Shown: positions 6,874 to 17,590, counted from the first letter of the stretch. The stretch is DNA of 35,600 bases from Deltaproteobacteria bacterium (GCA_029938605.1 JAOZUO010000082.1:1-35600), one strand, 5' to 3'. Program-made: numbers and translations. The notes: generated from the sequence alone by a model not told the origin.

Positions 6874-8943
6874 ATGTTCAAACATCTTGGATTGGTAGTT
6901 TTATCTGTTTGTCTACTCTCTTGGGGAGCATGCGGCGACGACGACTCTCAGAATCAAAACGACGCGGCGGTTCAGCAAGACGCCGATAACCAGGACGATG
7001 GGCAGGTCCAAGACGACGCTGAGGTTCAGCCCGACGCCGCTCCCACCACCGAGGGATGCACCGGAGAGTCCCCGGAGTCGCCCGTGGGGCTCGGTGGCTG
7101 TTGCAACATAAACTCAGACTGCAGCGTCGGGGTTTGCGTGGGCGGGTGGTGTAGCAAGTACTGCACTGATGACGCGGACTGCGGGGTCACGGTGGCGGGG
7201 CCCTTCCCCACGGGTACGGCCATGCACTGCAACCAGACCCAGCTCGCGTTCGCCAACTTCTGCCTGCCGGGCAGCCTTGGGGACTGCGCCGGCGAGAACG
7301 ACTCGGCGTGCCCCGCCGGAGAGGTGTGCATAGGTGCCTGGAATGATGACACCACCTCCCTGTCCGAGGCCTTCCGGGGCATCTGTGTCACCGCCATCGG
7401 GCAAACAGGGGTGCTGGCTGCCGGCGAGTCCACGGTGGGGAGCGCCAACCCCGAGCTGTATCAGTGTGAATCGCCCACCTTCCAATTCTACGGGTACAAC
7501 GGCCGGCGTTGCACCGAGGCCTGTGACCCGACCAACCCGGTGGACACCTGTCCCACGAACATGGAGTGTTCAGAGGTCTGGGCGTCCCCCGCCGGCGCGA
7601 GTGTTCTGAGCGGTGTCGGGATCTGCGTGGGCCAGACCTGCGGACGTTTGGAGTTCACCGGGGACGACGAGAATGACGTGCGCATCCCCGGCCGCAACGA
7701 CGAATGTCCCACGGGTGAGGTGTGCGAGCCCACGGGTATGAACGGGGTGGACGGTGACATTTTGACCCACTACTGTGCGGTGTCGGATCCCTCCCTGGGG
7801 CAGATCGGAGACGACTGCGAGCACGCCGCCAAATTCGACATGGGCTGCGACAACTGGGTGTACTGCATCCAGGACGCCGCGCAATACACCACCGCTGGAG
7901 AGTTTTGTAGCGACGACGATCAGTGCGACGTGGATGAGGTCTGCGCCACCCACAACTCGCTGCCGAGTCGGTGCGCCCCCAAGCCCGATCCCGGTTTCTG
8001 CAGCGCGCCCTGCCGCACGGACGCCGACTGCCCCCTGGTCGACGGTGATCCCTCCCTGTGTGCCAGCGGCGCCTGGGGCATGGCCAGCGGGGACGACGGA
8101 TACGTCACCTACTGTCTGGCCTGGCGGCTCATCTCCGACGACGCTCCCGTCGTCTGTGACACCAACGCCGACTGTGACACGGACCTGGGCATCGGATGCG
8201 TGGTCATCAGCGATTTTAACGGCACCCGGCACTGTTTGCCCCATATCACCCAGGACGCCACCGGTACCGACTGCAGCACCAACGGCGTGGCCGACTGCCA
8301 AACGAATGAGGCCTGCATCGAGGCCGAGGACGCCACGACGTTCCTGTGCACCACCGTGCAGGTCTTTGGCGATCCCTGCGACGCCACGGACATGAACCGC
8401 TGCGTGGGCGGCAGTTGCCTGGACATCGACTGGGAGGCTGACGATGGCGGCGCGCCTACGAACACCTATTGCGCCGGCTGGTGCCAGTCCAACGCCGACT
8501 GCGGGACGAACCAGGTTTGTGATTGGGAACTCATGAACGAGAATGACCCAGCCACCGATGCCGACGACGTGGGCGGTGGCCATTGCCGCCCCATGGGCGT
8601 GCGCAGCGGCGCGGGCTGCACCGTGGTGGGAGACTGCTCCAACGGCGACGGATGCGACACCACCACCGGGCGCTGCTACACCACGACGGCGGCCTGGGGA
8701 GACGCCTGCACCGAGCACAGCGACTGTCCCCAGTACGGGCTGTGTGATGCGGGTGTGACCGGCGGCATGTGCTACCGACCGGGCTGCGATTCGGGCAACG
8801 GCAACGCCGACTGCGACGCCACCGGCGCCTGCAGCGACGCGCTGCCCATCGGCATGTGCCTCGAGGACTGCACCGGCACCGCGGACTGCTCTCGCAGCGC
8901 TGACGGGTTCACCTGCGTGGGCGGCGCCTGCCTCGCACCCTGA
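6874..8943 (+). CDS. Large cysteine-rich lipoprotein
   Basis: A 689-residue predicted lipoprotein with a signal peptide ending SWGAC (Cys20). An acidic Asp/Gln/Asn-rich linker (about 21-55) is followed by a long series of Cys-rich modules of the form C-x(n)-D-x-DC…G-x-C, for example SDCSVGVCVGGWCSKYC, DDQCDVDEVC and NADCGTNQVCDWE. Such modules are common in myxobacterial surface proteins and presumably form many disulfides, making a rigid, Ca2+-friendly extracellular stalk. I see no catalytic motif. The start at ATG 6874 is set by GGAGG at 6861-6865 and by the signal sequence; the frame extends further upstream without either. It appears monocistronic, with 11-bp tandem repeats starting 9 bp after the stop. 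Confidence 0.8.
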   Translation: MFKHLGLVVLSVCLLSWGACGDDDSQNQNDAAVQQDADNQDDGQVQDDAEVQPDAAPTTEGCTGESPESPVGLGGCCNINSDCSVGVCVGGWCSKYCTDDADCGVTVAGPFPTGTAMHCNQTQLAFANFCLPGSLGDCAGENDSACPAGEVCIGAWNDDTTSLSEAFRGICVTAIGQTGVLAAGESTVGSANPELYQCESPTFQFYGYNGRRCTEACDPTNPVDTCPTNMECSEVWASPAGASVLSGVGICVGQTCGRLEFTGDDENDVRIPGRNDECPTGEVCEPTGMNGVDGDILTHYCAVSDPSLGQIGDDCEHAAKFDMGCDNWVYCIQDAAQYTTAGEFCSDDDQCDVDEVCATHNSLPSRCAPKPDPGFCSAPCRTDADCPLVDGDPSLCASGAWGMASGDDGYVTYCLAWRLISDDAPVVCDTNADCDTDLGIGCVVISDFNGTRHCLPHITQDATGTDCSTNGVADCQTNEACIEAEDATTFLCTTVQVFGDPCDATDMNRCVGGSCLDIDWEADDGGAPTNTYCAGWCQSNADCGTNQVCDWELMNENDPATDADDVGGGHCRPMGVRSGAGCTVVGDCSNGDGCDTTTGRCYTTTAAWGDACTEHSDCPQYGLCDAGVTGGMCYRPGCDSGNGNADCDATGACSDALPIGMCLEDCTGTADCSRSADGFTCVGGACLAP

Positions 8944-8952
8944 TTCCATTTT

Positions 8953-8996
8953 CGACCGCGCCTCGACCGCGCCTCGATCGCGCCTCGACTTCGCCC
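8953..8996 (+). repeat. 11-bp tandem repeat, about four units
   Basis: CGACCGCGCCT (8953-8963), an identical copy (8964-8974), CGATCGCGCCT (8975-8985) and a degenerate copy (8986-8996) begin 9 bp after the lipoprotein stop. The transcript-sense strand is C-rich. The period is about one helical turn. Confidence 0.8.
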
Positions 8997-9000
8997 CTAG

Positions 9001-10374
<1,374 letters not shown>

Positions 10375-10385
10375 GCGCATTGGGC

Positions 10386-11708
10386 ATGGAGCCCGTCCCC
10401 GTCATTTTTGATCAGACTCTGCCCCCCATGACCCTGGAGGCCGGCACGCGTCTGGACCGCCACGAGGTGCGCGGCTGGTGGTGGGGGCGCGAGCAGGATC
10501 TGGATTGGTTGACGGCGCGCTCCCGGGTGCTGGCGCCCGACCAGGTGGCCCCGGTGGGCACCGTGGTTCGGCGGGGGAAGCAACACGTGGCGCCGCCACC
10601 GCGATCTGACGCACCGGGGCGCGTGGATCCGCCCGAGGCGGACACGGTGGTGGTGGTGCACGCCCTCACCGGAGACATGCGGGCCGGTGGGCCCGGAGGC
10701 TGGTGGTCGCCCCTGGTGGGGCCGGGGCGTTCTCTGGACCCCACGCGGCATCGTATCCTGTGCTTTAACAACCTCGGCTCCTGCTACGGCACTACGGGCC
10801 CCGTGGACGCGGACTTCCCCTGTGGACAGCACGACCCGCGGCAGCCCGCGACGATTACGACCTGGGACCAGGCGCGCTCCATCCTGCTGGCCTTGGACGC
10901 CCTCGGCATCCGCCGGGTGCAGCTACTGACGGGCGGCTCCATCGGCGCCATGATCGTGCTGTGCCTCGCCGCGCTGGACCCCGATCGGTTCGAACGCGTC
11001 CTGCCCATGGCGGGCGCCGAGGCCGCTTCCGCCTGGGTGATCGGCTGGAGCCACGTGGGGCGACAGGCGATCCTGTCGGACCCTGGTTTCCCCGACAACA
11101 TCACGCGGGGGCTGGATCTGGCGCGGCAGATCGCGCAGCTCACCTATCGGGCCGAGGTGGGGCTGCAGTTACGCCAGGGCCGCGGCCACGCCCGTGAAGC
11201 CGATGACAGCAACGATGGCTGGTCCCCCGCCGCGCCCTACCGCGTCCAGACGTATCTCGAGCACCACGGCCACAAGCTATTGGCGCGGTTCGACGGCCGG
11301 GCCTACCTGGCGCAGATGGACGCCATGGATCACCACGATCTGGCGCGGGTGCCGGCGCCGCCGGAGCCCGCCGAGACCTGGTCCCTGGCCGAGACGGACC
11401 GTCCGGATCCCGTGGGTCCGGTGACCGCCGACGGCCTCGACCTGAACCCCGCCGACCCGGCTGACTCCTGGGGTTTGAGGCGGATCCGGGCGCAGGTCCT
11501 GGCCCTGTCCATCGACAGCGATCAGCTTTTCTTCCCCGCGCACATGGTAGCCCTGTGTGAGCGGTTGTGCGGACTGGGGCGGCAGGCGCAGCACCTACAG
11601 CTCGTCAGCCCCCACGGGCATGACTCTTTTTTGATCGAATGGGAACAGGTGGCCGCGGCTCTTTTCCGGGCCTGGGCCATGGCGCCCCGCCAGGCGGCGT
11701 CGCGCTGA
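10386..11708 (+). CDS. metX: MetX-type homoserine O-acyltransferase, divergent
   Basis: A 440-residue alpha/beta hydrolase that should acylate homoserine to supply MetY. Recognisable family segments are VVVVHALTGDMRAGG, NNLGSCYGTTGP, LTGGSIGAM with nucleophile Ser185, Asp379 in SIDSDQLFFP and His412 in SPHGHDSF, giving a complete catalytic triad. Two things are odd. The nucleophile elbow reads GGSIGAM rather than GGSxGGMQ. There are also two extra segments, about residues 45-80 and 330-365, so the protein is longer than typical MetX and its N-terminal AYxTYG motif is replaced. ATG 10386 is preferred over the TTG at 10380; no strong ribosome-binding site is present, suggesting coupling to metY. 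Acetyl versus succinyl donor cannot be decided here. Confidence 0.8.
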   Translation: MEPVPVIFDQTLPPMTLEAGTRLDRHEVRGWWWGREQDLDWLTARSRVLAPDQVAPVGTVVRRGKQHVAPPPRSDAPGRVDPPEADTVVVVHALTGDMRAGGPGGWWSPLVGPGRSLDPTRHRILCFNNLGSCYGTTGPVDADFPCGQHDPRQPATITTWDQARSILLALDALGIRRVQLLTGGSIGAMIVLCLAALDPDRFERVLPMAGAEAASAWVIGWSHVGRQAILSDPGFPDNITRGLDLARQIAQLTYRAEVGLQLRQGRGHAREADDSNDGWSPAAPYRVQTYLEHHGHKLLARFDGRAYLAQMDAMDHHDLARVPAPPEPAETWSLAETDRPDPVGPVTADGLDLNPADPADSWGLRRIRAQVLALSIDSDQLFFPAHMVALCERLCGLGRQAQHLQLVSPHGHDSFLIEWEQVAAALFRAWAMAPRQAASR

Positions 11709-11721
11709 AAGGAACCAAGAG

Positions 11722-14247
11722 ATGGGCGAGTCCGCCGGCTATCGTGTATTGAAATTCGGAGGCAGCTCCGTGGGCGCGCCCGAGCGGCTGGTGCGAGTGA
11801 TCCATGTGATCGCCGAAGCCGCTCAGCGTGGAGAGGTCGCCGTGGTGGTCTCCGCCATGGGAGACTCCACGGACTGGCTCATGGAGGCCGTGCGGACGGC
11901 GGCCGCCGGGGACGCGGTGGCGGCGGAGCGGGAGGTGGATCGGGTGGCGGACCTGGCCATCACCAACGGCCTGATGGCGCTCAAGGAGCTCGGCGCCTCA
12001 GACGGCGGCGTGGTGGGGGCGCCGCAGATCACCCCCCTGGTGCGGGAGGTCCTGGCCCCCTTGCGTCAGGTGCTCCATGGCGTGGCCCTGCTCCGGGAGT
12101 GTACAGCGCAGACCCTGGATCTCGTGATGTCCTTTGGGGAGCGGACCAGCGCCCGGGTGCTTACGGAGCTTCTCGGCGCCCGGGGTACGCAGTCGCTCTA
12201 CGTGGACGCCCGGGACTGGAACGTCACCGACGACACCTTCGGCGATGCCATGGTCGATTGGGACACCACCCGGGAGCGGATCGCCACGCTGAAGCCATCC
12301 TGGGCCGGCAAGGTGGTGGTGAACACCGGGTTTCTCGGCATGACCCCTGACGGACGCACTACCACCCTGGGGCGCAACGGATCTGACTACACCGCCACAC
12401 TCCTGGCTCGGGGCCTGGACGCCTCGGAGGTGGTGATCTGGACTGACGTGTCAGGGGTCATGACCGCCGATCCGGCCCTGGTAAACGACGCCTATCCCCT
12501 GGGCCGAATGAGCTACATGGAGGCCTTGGAGCTGGCCAATTTTGGCGCGCGCATGTTCCACCCGCGCACTATGATCCCCCTCATCGAGTCCGGGATCCCC
12601 ATGCGCATTCAGTCCACCATGTCCTCCGAGGAGGCGGGCACGGTCATCGACAGCGCCGGCGACGTGGAGCTGGACCACCCCACCAGCATCACCTCTCTGG
12701 AGAACCAAGCCCTGCTGGATATCCAGTGGACCCGCCTCGCCCACTCGGCCCGGGTGGGTGAGCGTGTGCTGCGGGTGCTCGACGGCGCCGGGGTCACCGT
12801 GTGGATGGCCACCCAGGCGGCCCACGGCCAGGCCGTGGCGGTGGTGGTGCCCGAGGCCCAGCGGGAGCGGGCGGAGGCCGCCATCAACGCCGAGCTGTCA
12901 CAGGAGCTGGAGCGGCGGGAGGCTCAGCCTGTGGGTCGACGGCGACCGGTGACCCTCATGACCCTGGTGGCCGAGGCCATGGGGCGGCTGCCCAACATCG
13001 CCGGCCGGTTCTTTTACGCCCTGGGGGCCATCGGCGTGAACATCCGCGCCATTGGCCAGGGCGCCAGCGAGCGGTCCATCTCGTGTGTGGTCGACGCGGC
13101 GGACACGCCGGCGGCAGTGCGAGCCGTACACGCGGCCTTCAACTTCGCCCATGAGGAGGTGAACCTGCTCGTGCTCGGCAAGGGTGTGGTGGGGGCGCGG
13201 CTCATCTCTCAGATCCACGACCAGCGCAAGGCCCTGGAGCAGCAGCACGACATGCGCATCCGGGTGGCCGGGATGGTGGACTCCAAGCGAGGTATCTTCT
13301 CGCCCGAAGGCATCGATCTGGCCACGGCCCTGGACCAGCTCGCCGCGGCGGAGTCCCAGGTTGACGGCGGACCGGATCTTCCAGCCCTGCTGGAGCGGCT
13401 GCGTCGGCTGCCCGTACCCGTGCTGGTGGACTGCAGCGCCGCCGACGGCATGGAGGAGATCTACCGGGATGCTTTCGGCCGGGGCGTGCACGTGGTGGCC
13501 GCCAACAAAAAGCCTCTCACCCAGTCGACGGAGATCTACGAAGCGCTGAAGCGGTCGGCCCGCACGGCCCACCGGGCCTACCACTACGAGACCACCGTGG
13601 GGGCGAGCCTTCCGGTCATCGAGACACTGCAGAATATCGTGCGCACGGGGGACGAGGTCCTGCTCATCGAGGGATCTTTCTCGGGCACCCTGGGGTACAT
13701 CACCAACGAGCTCATGGCGGGCGTTCCTTTGTCCCAGGTGGTGCGTACGGCCCGGGATCTCGGCTACACCGAGCCGCAGCCCCAGGACGATCTGTCGGGT
13801 CTGGACGTGGCGCGCAAGGCGCTGATTCTGGCCCGGGAGCTCGGGCTCTCGATGGACCTGGCGGACGTGCAGGTGGAGCCCCTGGTGCCCGCTTCGCTGT
13901 TGGCCGAGACAGACCTCGCACCCTTCTTCGCGGCCCTGGAGCAGCACGACCCCGTGGTGGCTGAGCACATTGCCGGCCTCAAGGCCCAGGGCCAGACCCT
14001 GCGCTACCTGGCCCAGGTGGATCCCGTGGCCGAGGGCGGTCCGGTCCTGTCGGTGGGCCCCGTGGGGATCCCCGCCGACCATCCGGCCACCCGCCTGCGC
14101 GGCGCCGAGTCCTTCGTGGCCTTCACCACCCGCCGGTACCGCGAGTATCCGCTCATCGTTCAAGGGCCCGGCGCCGGTGGCGCGGTCACCGCCGCGGGTG
14201 TCCTGGCTGACGTGCTCCGCGTCGCCCAGACCCTGCGTGGAGCGTAG
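11722..14247 (+). CDS. thrA: Bifunctional aspartate kinase / homoserine dehydrogenase
   Basis: An 841-residue fusion catalysing the first and third steps from aspartate to homoserine. The kinase domain begins with KFGGSSVG (residues 10-17) and contains VNTGFLGMTPDGRTTTLGRNGSDY and the VSGVMTADP segment. Two ACT regulatory domains occupy about 315-470, with INIRAIGQGASERSI-like sequence typical of allosteric lysine/threonine sensing. The dehydrogenase half starts with LGKGVVGARLI (about 482-492, NAD(P)-binding) and includes VVAANKKPL and EGSFSGTLGYITNEL. Length and domain order match E. coli ThrA/MetL. The gene sits 13 bp after metX with AAAGGAA before the ATG, so homoserine made here would feed MetX and MetY. 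Whether it is threonine- or methionine-regulated cannot be told. Confidence 0.93.
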   Translation: MGESAGYRVLKFGGSSVGAPERLVRVIHVIAEAAQRGEVAVVVSAMGDSTDWLMEAVRTAAAGDAVAAEREVDRVADLAITNGLMALKELGASDGGVVGAPQITPLVREVLAPLRQVLHGVALLRECTAQTLDLVMSFGERTSARVLTELLGARGTQSLYVDARDWNVTDDTFGDAMVDWDTTRERIATLKPSWAGKVVVNTGFLGMTPDGRTTTLGRNGSDYTATLLARGLDASEVVIWTDVSGVMTADPALVNDAYPLGRMSYMEALELANFGARMFHPRTMIPLIESGIPMRIQSTMSSEEAGTVIDSAGDVELDHPTSITSLENQALLDIQWTRLAHSARVGERVLRVLDGAGVTVWMATQAAHGQAVAVVVPEAQRERAEAAINAELSQELERREAQPVGRRRPVTLMTLVAEAMGRLPNIAGRFFYALGAIGVNIRAIGQGASERSISCVVDAADTPAAVRAVHAAFNFAHEEVNLLVLGKGVVGARLISQIHDQRKALEQQHDMRIRVAGMVDSKRGIFSPEGIDLATALDQLAAAESQVDGGPDLPALLERLRRLPVPVLVDCSAADGMEEIYRDAFGRGVHVVAANKKPLTQSTEIYEALKRSARTAHRAYHYETTVGASLPVIETLQNIVRTGDEVLLIEGSFSGTLGYITNELMAGVPLSQVVRTARDLGYTEPQPQDDLSGLDVARKALILARELGLSMDLADVQVEPLVPASLLAETDLAPFFAALEQHDPVVAEHIAGLKAQGQTLRYLAQVDPVAEGGPVLSVGPVGIPADHPATRLRGAESFVAFTTRRYREYPLIVQGPGAGGAVTAAGVLADVLRVAQTLRGA

Positions 14248-14286
14248 CGCGGAGCGTGTTATCTTGTCTGTCGGAGGTACGGTGCA

Positions 14287-15357
14287 GTGAGCGCGAACAG
14301 CTTCGGTCGATTTTTGACCATGACGACCTTTGGTGAGTCCCACGGCCCGGGACTCGGCGTGGTGCTCGACGGCGTGGAGCCGGGGGTGGTCCTGGACATG
14401 GACGCGGTGCAGGCGGCCCTGGATCGTCGGCGTCCCGGCACCTCGACGGTGACGACGCCGCGCAATGAGGCGGATCGTCTGGAGGTGCTGTCCGGGCTCT
14501 ACCGGTCCACCACCACCGGTGCGCCCCTGACGATGATCTTTCGCAACCGGGACGCAGACAGCTCGGCCTACGACGCCCTCGCGGACGTGTTTCGACCCGG
14601 ACACGCCGATTTCACCTACCACCACAAGTACGGCTTGCGGGACCCACGGGGCGGTGGCCGGAGCTCCGGGCGGGAGACCATCGCCCGGGTGGCGGCCGGC
14701 GCTGTGGCCCTGCAGCTTATGGCCCCTTGGCAGATCACCGTGCGCGGCTGGGTGGATCAGGTGCTCGATGTGGTGGCCGAGACCTTTGATCCGGCGGTCA
14801 TCGACGCGAACCCGGTGCGCTGCCCGGACCCCGCGGCGGCGAAGGCCATGGTGGCGCGCATCGAGGCGGCCGCCGACGCTGGAGATTCAGTGGGGGGGCG
14901 GATCCGTGTCCGCGCCGAGAATGTACCCGTGGGTTTGGGAGATCCGGTCTTCGCCAAGTTGGACGCAACCCTGGCCGGAGCGCTCATGTCCATCGGCGGC
15001 GTCAAGGGGGTGGAGATCGGCGCCGGCAGCGCGGTGGCCGGCCGGCGTGGTTCCGAGAACAACGATCATCGGGATCGCACGGGCTACTTGTCGAACCACG
15101 CCGGGGGACTGCTTGGAGGCATCTCCAACGGCGCGCCCATCGAGGTCAGCCTGTCGGTGAAGCCCACGGCGTCCATCGGTAGGCCCCAGCGCACCGTAGA
15201 CGTGCACGGCGCCGAGCGTACCCTCGAGGTGGAGGGGCGACACGATCCCTGCCTCTGCCCGCGGATCGTACCGGTGGCCGAGGCCATGGTGGCTTTCTGT
15301 CTGGCCGACGCCCTCATGGCCCAGCGCGCCCTGGGCCGCGAGCCGCCGAGAGCCTGA
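14287..15357 (+). CDS. aroC: Chorismate synthase
   Basis: A 356-residue enzyme that converts EPSP to chorismate with reduced FMN, the last step of the shikimate pathway. Family signatures are MTTFGESHGPGLGVVLDG near the N-terminus, RPGHADFTYHHKYGLRDPRGGGRSSGRETIARVAAG around 100-140, and the GSENNDHRDRTGYLSNHAGG region near 255-275. The length is usual for the family. The start is GTG 14287, preceded by GGAGG at 14274-14278, and lies 39 bp after thrA. It is probably co-transcribed with the aspartate-family genes, although a TATCTT-like -10 near 14259 may add a separate promoter. A strong hairpin lies 53 bp after its stop. Confidence 0.95.
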   Translation: MSANSFGRFLTMTTFGESHGPGLGVVLDGVEPGVVLDMDAVQAALDRRRPGTSTVTTPRNEADRLEVLSGLYRSTTTGAPLTMIFRNRDADSSAYDALADVFRPGHADFTYHHKYGLRDPRGGGRSSGRETIARVAAGAVALQLMAPWQITVRGWVDQVLDVVAETFDPAVIDANPVRCPDPAAAKAMVARIEAAADAGDSVGGRIRVRAENVPVGLGDPVFAKLDATLAGALMSIGGVKGVEIGAGSAVAGRRGSENNDHRDRTGYLSNHAGGLLGGISNGAPIEVSLSVKPTASIGRPQRTVDVHGAERTLEVEGRHDPCLCPRIVPVAEAMVAFCLADALMAQRALGREPPRA

Positions 15358-15409
15358 GCGACGTTAGGACGTCTGGTGGATGAACGGGACCCAGCTCTTC
15401 TGGAAGGTG

Positions 15410-15440
15410 TTCGGGGCGCGGTAGGCGCCTGCGCCCCGAA
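15410..15440. terminator. Strong GC-rich hairpin after aroC
   Basis: TTCGGGGCGC (15410-15419) and GCGCCCCGAA (15431-15440) are perfectly complementary over 10 bp, with an 11-nt loop. It lies 53 bp after the aroC stop. No T-run follows, so it may stabilise the 3' end or assist factor-dependent termination rather than act as a classical terminator. Confidence 0.5.
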
Positions 15441-15505
15441 AGGGTATCAACGGCAGCTTTGTGGGCCGTAGATACATTCTGCTGGTGTTGGGAAATCAAG
15501 CTGAG

Positions 15506-15511
15506 TATCAT
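15506..15511 (+). promoter_or_regulatory. -10 box next to a start codon
   Basis: TATCAT matches the -10 consensus at 5 of 6 positions and ends 6 bp before the ATG at 15518, predicting a leaderless transcript. The -35 region (TGGTGT, 15483-15488) is poor. Confidence 0.3.
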
Positions 15512-15517
15512 GAGAAT

Positions 15518-16411
15518 ATGTGTTCGTTTTCGAGAAAAGCGTACGGCTTATTGAGCGTATCCGGTCTGGCGGTGGTGCTGCTGATGGGCGGGGTGGGGGC
15601 CGGGTGTATGACAGATTTTGGAAGCGTTGGGGAGGAGGAGGATGCGAGCGTTCCGGAGGATGTGAGCGTTCCGGAGGATGCCGCCGAGGAAGTCGACGGC
15701 GACCAGAGCGGATGCGGTGACGGGGTGGAGGGTCCTGACGAGGAGTGCGACGATGGCAATGACTCCGATGAGGACGACTGTCTGAGTGACTGCTCGGTGG
15801 CGACCTGTGGGGACGGACACACCTGGGTGGGGCACGAGGAATGCGACGACGGCAATGATTCCAACGAGGACGGATGTCTGAACAATTGCCTGGTGACGAC
15901 TTGTGGGGACGGGTACACGTGGGTGGGTCACGAGGAGTGCGACGACGGCAATGATTCCGATGGGGATGACTGTCCGAATGACTGCTTGGCTGCGACTTGT
16001 GGGGACGGATATACGTGGGTGGGTCACGAGGAGTGCGACGGGGCCGATATGGGTGGGGCCACCTGTGAGACCCTGGGATACGTACCTGGACAGGGAACAA
16101 TTTCCTGCACCGCCAACTGCGTGGTCGACACCTCGGGTTGCCTCGAGTGCGGAGACTGCAAAAGCTGTACCCTGATCGAGTGCTATCGTGACATCTGGTG
16201 GTGGGAAGACTCTGCCTGCACCGTGCTCGCCTCCTCAGGCTGCACCCCTTGCACCAACTGGGGACCCGCTTCCAGCGCACACTCTGACGGTAGCTTCTTT
16301 TGCAATGCCAACGGGACCCAGTCGCCCTATTGGAATGGGGGGCCCTGCAATTGGATCGATACGGACTACGAAAATGATTGCAGCAAGTGCGGTACCTGGA
16401 CCTGTCCGTAG
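15518..16411 (+). CDS. Lipoprotein with 32-residue DUF4215-like Cys-rich repeats
   Basis: A 297-residue predicted lipoprotein. The signal peptide ends VGAGC (Cys30) and is followed by an acidic Glu/Asp/Val linker with a short repeat (SVPEDVSVPEDA). From residue 75 come three near-identical 32-residue repeats and a partial fourth, each with the pattern EECDDGND-x-C-x3-C-x4-TCGDG-x-TWVGH, the Myxococcus Cys-rich repeat type. The C-terminal about 100 residues hold further Cys and Trp residues (SCTLIECYRDIWWW, then a CSKCGTWTCP end) and look like a separate small domain. The start is set by the signal peptide; the upstream frame extension lacks one. Function is unknown; surface location is inferred. 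Confidence 0.8.
   Translation: MCSFSRKAYGLLSVSGLAVVLLMGGVGAGCMTDFGSVGEEEDASVPEDVSVPEDAAEEVDGDQSGCGDGVEGPDEECDDGNDSDEDDCLSDCSVATCGDGHTWVGHEECDDGNDSNEDGCLNNCLVTTCGDGYTWVGHEECDDGNDSDGDDCPNDCLAATCGDGYTWVGHEECDGADMGGATCETLGYVPGQGTISCTANCVVDTSGCLECGDCKSCTLIECYRDIWWWEDSACTVLASSGCTPCTNWGPASSAHSDGSFFCNANGTQSPYWNGGPCNWIDTDYENDCSKCGTWTCP
15740..16027 (+). repeat. Three 96-bp in-frame tandem repeats
   Basis: Units start at 15740, 15836 and 15932, with a partial copy from 16028. The nucleotide sequence is conserved as well as the protein, so the array probably expanded recently and may vary in copy number between strains. Confidence 0.85.
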
Positions 16412-16426
16412 CGTCAGCTTTTTGTG

Positions 16427-17590
16427 ATGAAGACGATTGTATGTCACTCCATTACGGATTGGGACGCGCCTCAGATCGTGAGTCGCCATCACATCATGGA
16501 GGGTCTCGCCCAGAACCACCGGGTCCTTTTCGTGGAGTCGCCCCGGGCGCCCCATTCCCTGGTGACCGATCGCAGCAAATCGTTGATTCAGTGGAAGAGG
16601 TGGATGACGGGGGGGCTGCGTCGGGGACCGGGCAATATGATGATCGCCTCCCCACCGCCGGTGTTCCCTTTCTTCTATACGCCGCTGAGCAACAACCTGA
16701 ACCAGCCCATCATCCGGGAGTTCACCAGGCGCACTTTGCGTCGGTTGGGCTGGAGCGCTGACATCTACTGGACCTACTGGCCCAACAGCGCAGCGCAGGT
16801 CGGGTCCTACGGCGAAACCCACGCGATCTATCACTGCACGGACAACATCATCGTCGCGAAATATCCGCTCACCACCACCGACATCATCGTCGGGATGGAG
16901 CGCGACCTCTGTGAGCGCGTGGACCTCATGATTACCCGGACCCAGGGGATGGCGGATCGCTTGGGTCCCCATTGTAAGCGGTCGGCGGTGGTCCAGGGGG
17001 GCGTGGACCTGGGCGCCTTCGATCCCGCACGGCCTATGTCAGAGCCGGGGAATCTCAGCCCCATCCCCCATCCGCGCGTGGGCATGGTCGGCACCCTGGA
17101 TGATCGCTTGGATGTGGACCTGATCCTCGGGATGGCCCGAGCCCTTCCCGAGGTGTCCTTTGTCCTGATCGGGCACACGCGGGCCCACCTCATCGATACG
17201 GCACCCCTGGAAGCCGCGCCCAATGTGTACCTGCTGCCCGCCGTGGCGCACACCCAGGTGCCGCGGTGCGTTCGTGCCTTCGATATCTGTCTCATCCCGT
17301 TTGAGGTCAATGAGTATACGAAGGAAGTGGCGCCCATTAAGCTGTACGAGTGCCTGGCCATGGGAAAGCCCATTGTCGCCACCCGGTTGCCGTATATCGA
17401 AAGAGAGCGCGACAGTGTCAGCGTCGTGGATTCCAGTACCGAAGCCATCGACGCCGTGAAGCGAATGCTCGATCAGCCCCTGGACGCGGCCCAGGTCGCG
17501 CGGCAGCGGGACGCCGCCCGTCCCTGGTCCTGGGACCATCAGATCCGTGAGATCGAGGATCTCCTGATCCGTTTGGAGATCTCAGCGTAG
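16427..17590 (+). CDS. GT-B fold glycosyltransferase (TuaH/GT4-like)
   Basis: A 387-residue cytoplasmic or membrane-peripheral glycosyltransferase. The C-terminal Rossmann half has HPRVGMVGTLDDRLDVDLI, then VSFVLIGHT and the nucleotide-sugar binding block EVAPIKLYECLAMGKPIVAT (about residues 300-319), which contains the GT4 E-x7-E pattern. The N-terminal half contains ITDWDAPQIVSRHHIMEGLA and the DIYWTYWP segment seen in TuaH-like enzymes of cell-wall polysaccharide synthesis. Donor and acceptor cannot be deduced. ATG 16427 is used rather than GTG 16424, and neither has a clear ribosome-binding site. It stands alone, without other polysaccharide genes, and is convergent with the next gene, 70 bp away. 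Confidence 0.82.
   Translation: MKTIVCHSITDWDAPQIVSRHHIMEGLAQNHRVLFVESPRAPHSLVTDRSKSLIQWKRWMTGGLRRGPGNMMIASPPPVFPFFYTPLSNNLNQPIIREFTRRTLRRLGWSADIYWTYWPNSAAQVGSYGETHAIYHCTDNIIVAKYPLTTTDIIVGMERDLCERVDLMITRTQGMADRLGPHCKRSAVVQGGVDLGAFDPARPMSEPGNLSPIPHPRVGMVGTLDDRLDVDLILGMARALPEVSFVLIGHTRAHLIDTAPLEAAPNVYLLPAVAHTQVPRCVRAFDICLIPFEVNEYTKEVAPIKLYECLAMGKPIVATRLPYIERERDSVSVVDSSTEAIDAVKRMLDQPLDAAQVARQRDAARPWSWDHQIREIEDLLIRLEISA

Noticed and set aside
12898..14625. Long minus-strand frame (575 codons) opposite thrA and aroC
   Set aside because: Spans two well-identified genes; composition is that of an antisense shadow.
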